Assembly: GCA_046155285.1 (NCBI GenBank)
Contig: JBJXEA010000024.1
Span: forward strand, 1 to 64,000
From: CAILHX01 sp046155285
GTDB taxonomy: Bacteria; Pseudomonadota; Gammaproteobacteria; Burkholderiales; Methylophilaceae
Direction of reading: 5' to 3'
Length of the DNA: 64,000 bases
The notes under the pieces were generated by a model, which saw only the letters and a program-made list of their open reading frames with translations, did not search any database and had not been told where the DNA came from. Below, in pieces: positions 60,707 to 64,000 of this stretch. How positions within the stretch are numbered: the stretch's first letter is position 1; each line of letters opens with the position of its first letter. Position numbers and translations under genes: made by a program.

Positions 60707-60747
60707 TAGGTTTTTTCCCGACAGAGATTGATGGATGTATTGATTGT

Positions 60748-61851
60748 TCATCTGAGTTTCAATGTCGAAAGTCCAACCAGCACTAGCATCATGGTGATAA
60801 TCCAAAACCGCACCACTACTTGCGTTTCTTTCCAGCCTTTTTGTTCGTAGTGATGGTGCAACGGTGCCATCAAAAAGATGCGTTTGCCTGTGCCGAACCG
60901 GTATTTGGTGTATTTGAAATAGCTGACCTGCGCTGCTACGGATAAGGTTTCCACCACAAACACGCCGCCCATGATGAACAGCACGATTTCTTGGCGCACG
61001 ATGACGGCAACCACGCCCAGCGCGGCTCCCAGCGCCAAAGCGCCTACGTCGCCCATAAATACTTCAGCCGGATAGGCGTTGAACCACAAAAACCCTAAAC
61101 CAGCGCCGGCAATGGCGGTGCAAAACACCGCGAGTTCACCCGCTCCGGGGACGTAGGGAATACCCAGATATTTTGAGAAGTACAGATGGCCTGCGGCATA
61201 GGCGAAGATGGCCAAGGCGCTTGCCACCAGCACGGTGGGCATGATGGCGAGGCCGTCTAGGCCGTCGGTTAAATTCACCGCGTTGCTACTGCCTACAATC
61301 ACTAAGTAAGCGAGCAGAATGAATCCCACCGCGCCTAGCGGCAGCATGGCGTGCTTGAAGAAGGGGAAAATAAGCGTGGTTTCGGCTGGCAGCGTGGCGG
61401 TGTGAAACAAATAAAACGCCGCGCCAAAGCCCAGCAAGGATTGCCAAAAGTATTTGGCTTTGGCCGACAAACCATTGGGATTCCGATATACCACTTTGCG
61501 CCAGTCATCTACCCAGCCGACGATACCGAAACCCAAGGTCACAATCAGCACCACCCACACGTAGCGATTGGTTAAGTCTGCCCACAGAAGCGTGGAGATG
61601 GCGATGGCGACCAGTATCAGTGCGCCGCCCATGGTGGGCGTTCCAGCCTTAATCAAGTGTGTTTGTGGGCCGTCGTCGCGTACTGATTGGCCGACTTTGT
61701 ATTGGGTCAGTTTGCGTATCATCACCGGACCAACCACAAAAGAAATCATCAGTGCGGTAAGCGTGGCCATGACGGCACGCAGGGTGATGTAGTTAAATAC
61801 ATGAAAAGTGCGCACGTCGTGCGCCAGCCAGCGGAAAAGTTCTAGTAGCAT
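60748..61851 (-). CDS. mraY: Phospho-N-acetylmuramoyl-pentapeptide-transferase MraY
   Basis: A 367-residue integral membrane transferase with ten helices. TPTMGGALIL, WVDDWRKVVYRNPNGLSAK, NAVNLTDGLDGLAI and FMGDVGALALGAALG contain the metal-binding acidic residues, and LMAPLHHHYEQKGWKE is the C-terminal signature. It makes lipid I. The start overlaps murF by 1 bp. Confidence 0.97.
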   Translation of the reverse strand: MLLELFRWLAHDVRTFHVFNYITLRAVMATLTALMISFVVGPVMIRKLTQYKVGQSVRDDGPQTHLIKAGTPTMGGALILVAIAISTLLWADLTNRYVWVVLIVTLGFGIVGWVDDWRKVVYRNPNGLSAKAKYFWQSLLGFGAAFYLFHTATLPAETTLIFPFFKHAMLPLGAVGFILLAYLVIVGSSNAVNLTDGLDGLAIMPTVLVASALAIFAYAAGHLYFSKYLGIPYVPGAGELAVFCTAIAGAGLGFLWFNAYPAEVFMGDVGALALGAALGVVAVIVRQEIVLFIMGGVFVVETLSVAAQVSYFKYTKYRFGTGKRIFLMAPLHHHYEQKGWKETQVVVRFWIITMMLVLVGLSTLKLR

Positions 61852-63269
61852 TAGTGTGCTCCTCCGTTGCCATTGGTGATGAGCGCCACCACGCGCTCCA
61901 TTTGCATAAAGCGCGAACCCTTTACCAGCACCGTGGTTTGCGGCACTAGATAACTCTCAAGCATTGCTGCCAGCGCTTGCGGACTATTGAAATGGGTAGC
62001 ACCAGTACCAAATGCCTGTACTGTGTGCTGACTCAGTTCACCCATGGCGAATAATTGCGTGATGCCCGCCGCCTTGGCATACACGCCGATTTCCGTATGC
62101 AGCTTTACTGCGTCTTCTCCTAATTCCCCCATGTCGCCTAGCACTAAAATTCTGGGTTCTAAAGATGTTGCCAACACGTCTATCGCCGCCCGCATCGAGC
62201 TTGGATTGGCGTTGTAGCTATCATCAATAATGGTGCTGCCACCCTTGCCTACCTTGTGTTGCAGACGACCTTTCACACCAGTGAAACTTTCCAAACCGGC
62301 TTTAATTGTTGGTAAGGAAATATTCATTGAAATAGCCACAGTGGCCGCTGCTAAAGCATTGCGCACATTGTGCAGCCCGGGTACTTGTAGCTGAATTTGA
62401 ATTTCATCAAGTTGCGATTTCAGGCATAAGCGGCTATCTGTTTTTTGCAATTCAAAAGTAGCGCCGACATCTGCGCCATTATTGAGACCAAAGGTCATGA
62501 TGCGATGATCGCCAGCGAGAACCTTCCAATAATTGGCGTAAGCATCATCGGCGTTAATCACGGCGATGCCATCTTCGGCCAAGCCCGCAAAAATCTCACC
62601 TTTAGCGCTGGCAATCGCATCCACGCTGCCTAAGCCTTCTAGGTGTGCAGCTTGCGCATTGTTGACCAATGCCACGGTGGGCTTGGCTAAATGCGTCATG
62701 TAATCAATCTCACCCGCATGGTTCATCCCCATTTCGGTGATGGCGTAGCGATGGTTTTTGCGCAAGCGCAGCAATGTGAGCGGTAGGCCAATGTCGTTGT
62801 TCAGATTACCTATTGTCGCCATAACGTTATCTGCACCAGCTTCAGCTGCCAGAATACTCGCCAGCATTTCCTTCACCGTGGTCTTGCCGTTGCTGCCGGT
62901 GATTGCTGCTAGCGGAATTGCAAACTTGCTACGCCAATATGCTGCCAAGCGCCCCAGTGCTAGCCGCGTATCCTTAACCACCAACAGGGGTTTTTCTGAT
63001 ACTTGATTCCTGATACTTGATTCCTGACAAACCATTGCTGCTGTAGCGCCATCTGCCAAGCAAGCATCTACAAATCTATGTCCGTCAAAATTCTCACCGC
63101 GTAGCGCGATGAAAAAATCGCCCGCTGCGATTTTTCGGCTGTCGGTGCTGATGCCGGTAAAGTGCGCATCAGCGCCAACTAAATTGCCGTTAACCGCAGT
63201 CGCGGCTTCGTGTAGTGTCATCATGGGGAGTGCCTCCACTAAATGAATGGCTTCATGTTGTGCGTTCAT
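61851..63269 (-). CDS. murF: UDP-N-acetylmuramoyl-tripeptide--D-alanyl-D-alanine ligase MurF
   Basis: A 472-residue Mur ligase. GISTDSRKIAAGDFFIALRGENFDGHRF starts the UDP-binding domain. The ATP loop AITGSNGKTTVKEML, ITEMGMNHAGEIDYMT and TIIDDSYNANPSSMRAAID follow. It adds the D-Ala-D-Ala made by Ddl. Overlaps murE by 4 bp. Confidence 0.96.
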   Translation of the reverse strand: MNAQHEAIHLVEALPMMTLHEAATAVNGNLVGADAHFTGISTDSRKIAAGDFFIALRGENFDGHRFVDACLADGATAAMVCQESSIRNQVSEKPLLVVKDTRLALGRLAAYWRSKFAIPLAAITGSNGKTTVKEMLASILAAEAGADNVMATIGNLNNDIGLPLTLLRLRKNHRYAITEMGMNHAGEIDYMTHLAKPTVALVNNAQAAHLEGLGSVDAIASAKGEIFAGLAEDGIAVINADDAYANYWKVLAGDHRIMTFGLNNGADVGATFELQKTDSRLCLKSQLDEIQIQLQVPGLHNVRNALAAATVAISMNISLPTIKAGLESFTGVKGRLQHKVGKGGSTIIDDSYNANPSSMRAAIDVLATSLEPRILVLGDMGELGEDAVKLHTEIGVYAKAAGITQLFAMGELSQHTVQAFGTGATHFNSPQALAAMLESYLVPQTTVLVKGSRFMQMERVVALITNGNGGAH

Positions 63270-64000
63270 ATCTTGATCCTTGCTTTGAGAGCGTTGCTTG
63301 CGATTAAGGTATCGTTGAAAGGACGTTTGGCATCACCGATTTGTTGAGTGTCTTCGTGGCCTTTGCCGGCTAACAGCACGATGTCACCAGAATTCGCCAT
63401 TTTTATAGCTTGTTGAATCGCTTCCGCACGATCCACTTCAACGCTGTGCTGGCCTTGAATGCCTTCCAGTACTTGCGCAATGATGCTTTGCGGATCTTCA
63501 TGGCGTGGATTATCTGAGGTGACAATAGTGAAATCTGCTAGGCTGGACGCTACTTTTCCCATGAGCGGGCGCTTACCTTGGTCGCGGTTGCCGCCGCAGC
63601 CAAACACACAGATGAGTTGCCCGCTGCATTGCTCTCTCAGTGTGCTTAATACTTTTTCCAGCGCATCCGGCGTGTGGGCGTAATCCACTACCACCAAGGG
63701 CAAATCACCGCCGCCTAGGGTTTGCATGCGTCCTGCGACGGATTTAACGTGCGATAAAGTGGCTACCGCATCTTTTAAGCTGACATCAGAAGCCAGCAAA
63801 GCCGCCAACACTGCGAGCAGGTTATAAGCGTTGAAACGTCCTAACACATTAGCTTGCAGCTTGGCTTGGCCTTGCGCTGTGGTGACGGTCATGCTCAAAC
63901 CTGCATCACTTAGTGTTAAGTTGCTACCACGCACATCGGCTTGTTGAAAACCGTAAGTCAACACTTTGGTCTTATCCAGCGCATTTGCCAACGCCGCACC
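63266..64000 (-). CDS. murE: UDP-N-acetylmuramoyl-tripeptide synthetase MurE (3' part, cut by window edge)
   Basis: The C-terminal 244 residues of MurE; the N-terminal half, including the P-loop, lies past the window end. LGRFNAYNLLAVLAAL, the VDYAHTPDALEKVL block and VFGCGGNRDQGKRPLMG are seen. SDNPRHEDPQSII is the DNPR motif typical of enzymes that add meso-diaminopimelate. KGHEDTQQIG ends the domain. The frame is open to the last base, so the true start is outside. ftsI and ftsL are expected further upstream. Confidence 0.95.
   Translation of the reverse strand, partial: GAALANALDKTKVLTYGFQQADVRGSNLTLSDAGLSMTVTTAQGQAKLQANVLGRFNAYNLLAVLAALLASDVSLKDAVATLSHVKSVAGRMQTLGGGDLPLVVVDYAHTPDALEKVLSTLREQCSGQLICVFGCGGNRDQGKRPLMGKVASSLADFTIVTSDNPRHEDPQSIIAQVLEGIQGQHSVEVDRAEAIQQAIKMANSGDIVLLAGKGHEDTQQIGDAKRPFNDTLIASNALKARIKI

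Overview
The window looks like chromosome of a betaproteobacterium, most likely of the Nitrosomonadales (Gallionellaceae- or Methylophilaceae-like). The basis is gene order: darP divergent from pmbA, hemH-hrcA divergent from nadK-recN, cca/NDUFA9-like/slt beside lpxC and an uninterrupted murE-to-lpxC division cluster. It also has heptose-based LPS genes, MlaA, a methylcitrate cycle joined to succinate dehydrogenase, and a cytochrome P460. The assignment is by inference; no 16S rRNA or species marker is present. There is no prophage, integrase, transposase gene or CRISPR array. The DNA is G+C-rich by eye, with visibly AT-richer patches at 13.7-16.5 kb, 33.2-36.9 kb and 40.6-41.2 kb.

Layout. 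0.1-3.6 kb: a small BFD-type [2Fe-2S] protein, a KTSC protein, an AEC transporter, darP and pmbA. 3.6-9.8 kb: mlaA, two glycosyltransferases, hldE, gmhA (LPS core heptose) and hemH. 9.9-13.7 kb: hrcA, nadK, recN. 13.7-16.5 kb: an accessory cassette of one stand-alone adenylating enzyme and two sulfotransferases. 16.5-33.2 kb: central carbon region around a GntR regulator. Leftward run malic enzyme, sdhCDABE, a CitE-like lyase, an acyl-CoA ligase and class I fumarase. Rightward run a CitE-like lyase, a mesaconyl-CoA hydratase homologue, a malyl-CoA-lyase-like protein, prpB, prpC and prpD. 33.2-38.3 kb: a YHS protein, a UDG, an AraC regulator, a CMD/AhpD-like protein, cytochrome P460, a thioredoxin, CcdA and a SemiSWEET. 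38.4-45.2 kb: cstA-ybdD, an unknown gene, cobTSC, tRNA-Phe, rhodanese, TusA and DUF1993. 45.2-64 kb: cca, an NDUFA9-like protein, slt, a small membrane protein, then lpxC-ftsZ-ftsA-ftsQ-ddl-murB-murC-murG-ftsW-murD-mraY-murF-murE, all leftward, with murE cut by the window edge.

How the genes fit together. The central region can carry propionyl-CoA plus oxaloacetate to 2-methylcitrate (PrpC), then via PrpD and an aconitase not in the window to 2-methylisocitrate, to pyruvate plus succinate (PrpB), and on through Sdh, fumarase and malic enzyme to pyruvate. The mesaconyl-CoA hydratase homologue and the CitE/malyl-CoA-lyase-like proteins could connect propionyl-CoA and glyoxylate to mesaconyl-CoA. 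A 22-bp perfect palindrome in the divergent GntR/CitE promoter is the obvious control site.

The most notable unexplained structure is a promoter architecture shared, without gaps over 86 bp, by the YHS gene and the CMD gene. Two AraC-type direct repeats lie exactly 31 bp apart in both, followed at an identical offset by GTGC-N6-GCAC, and the AraC gene lies between the two targets. A cytochrome P460 that keeps the haem cross-linking lysine is next door. Several short inverted-repeat elements, one present twice, sit in the gaps between genes.
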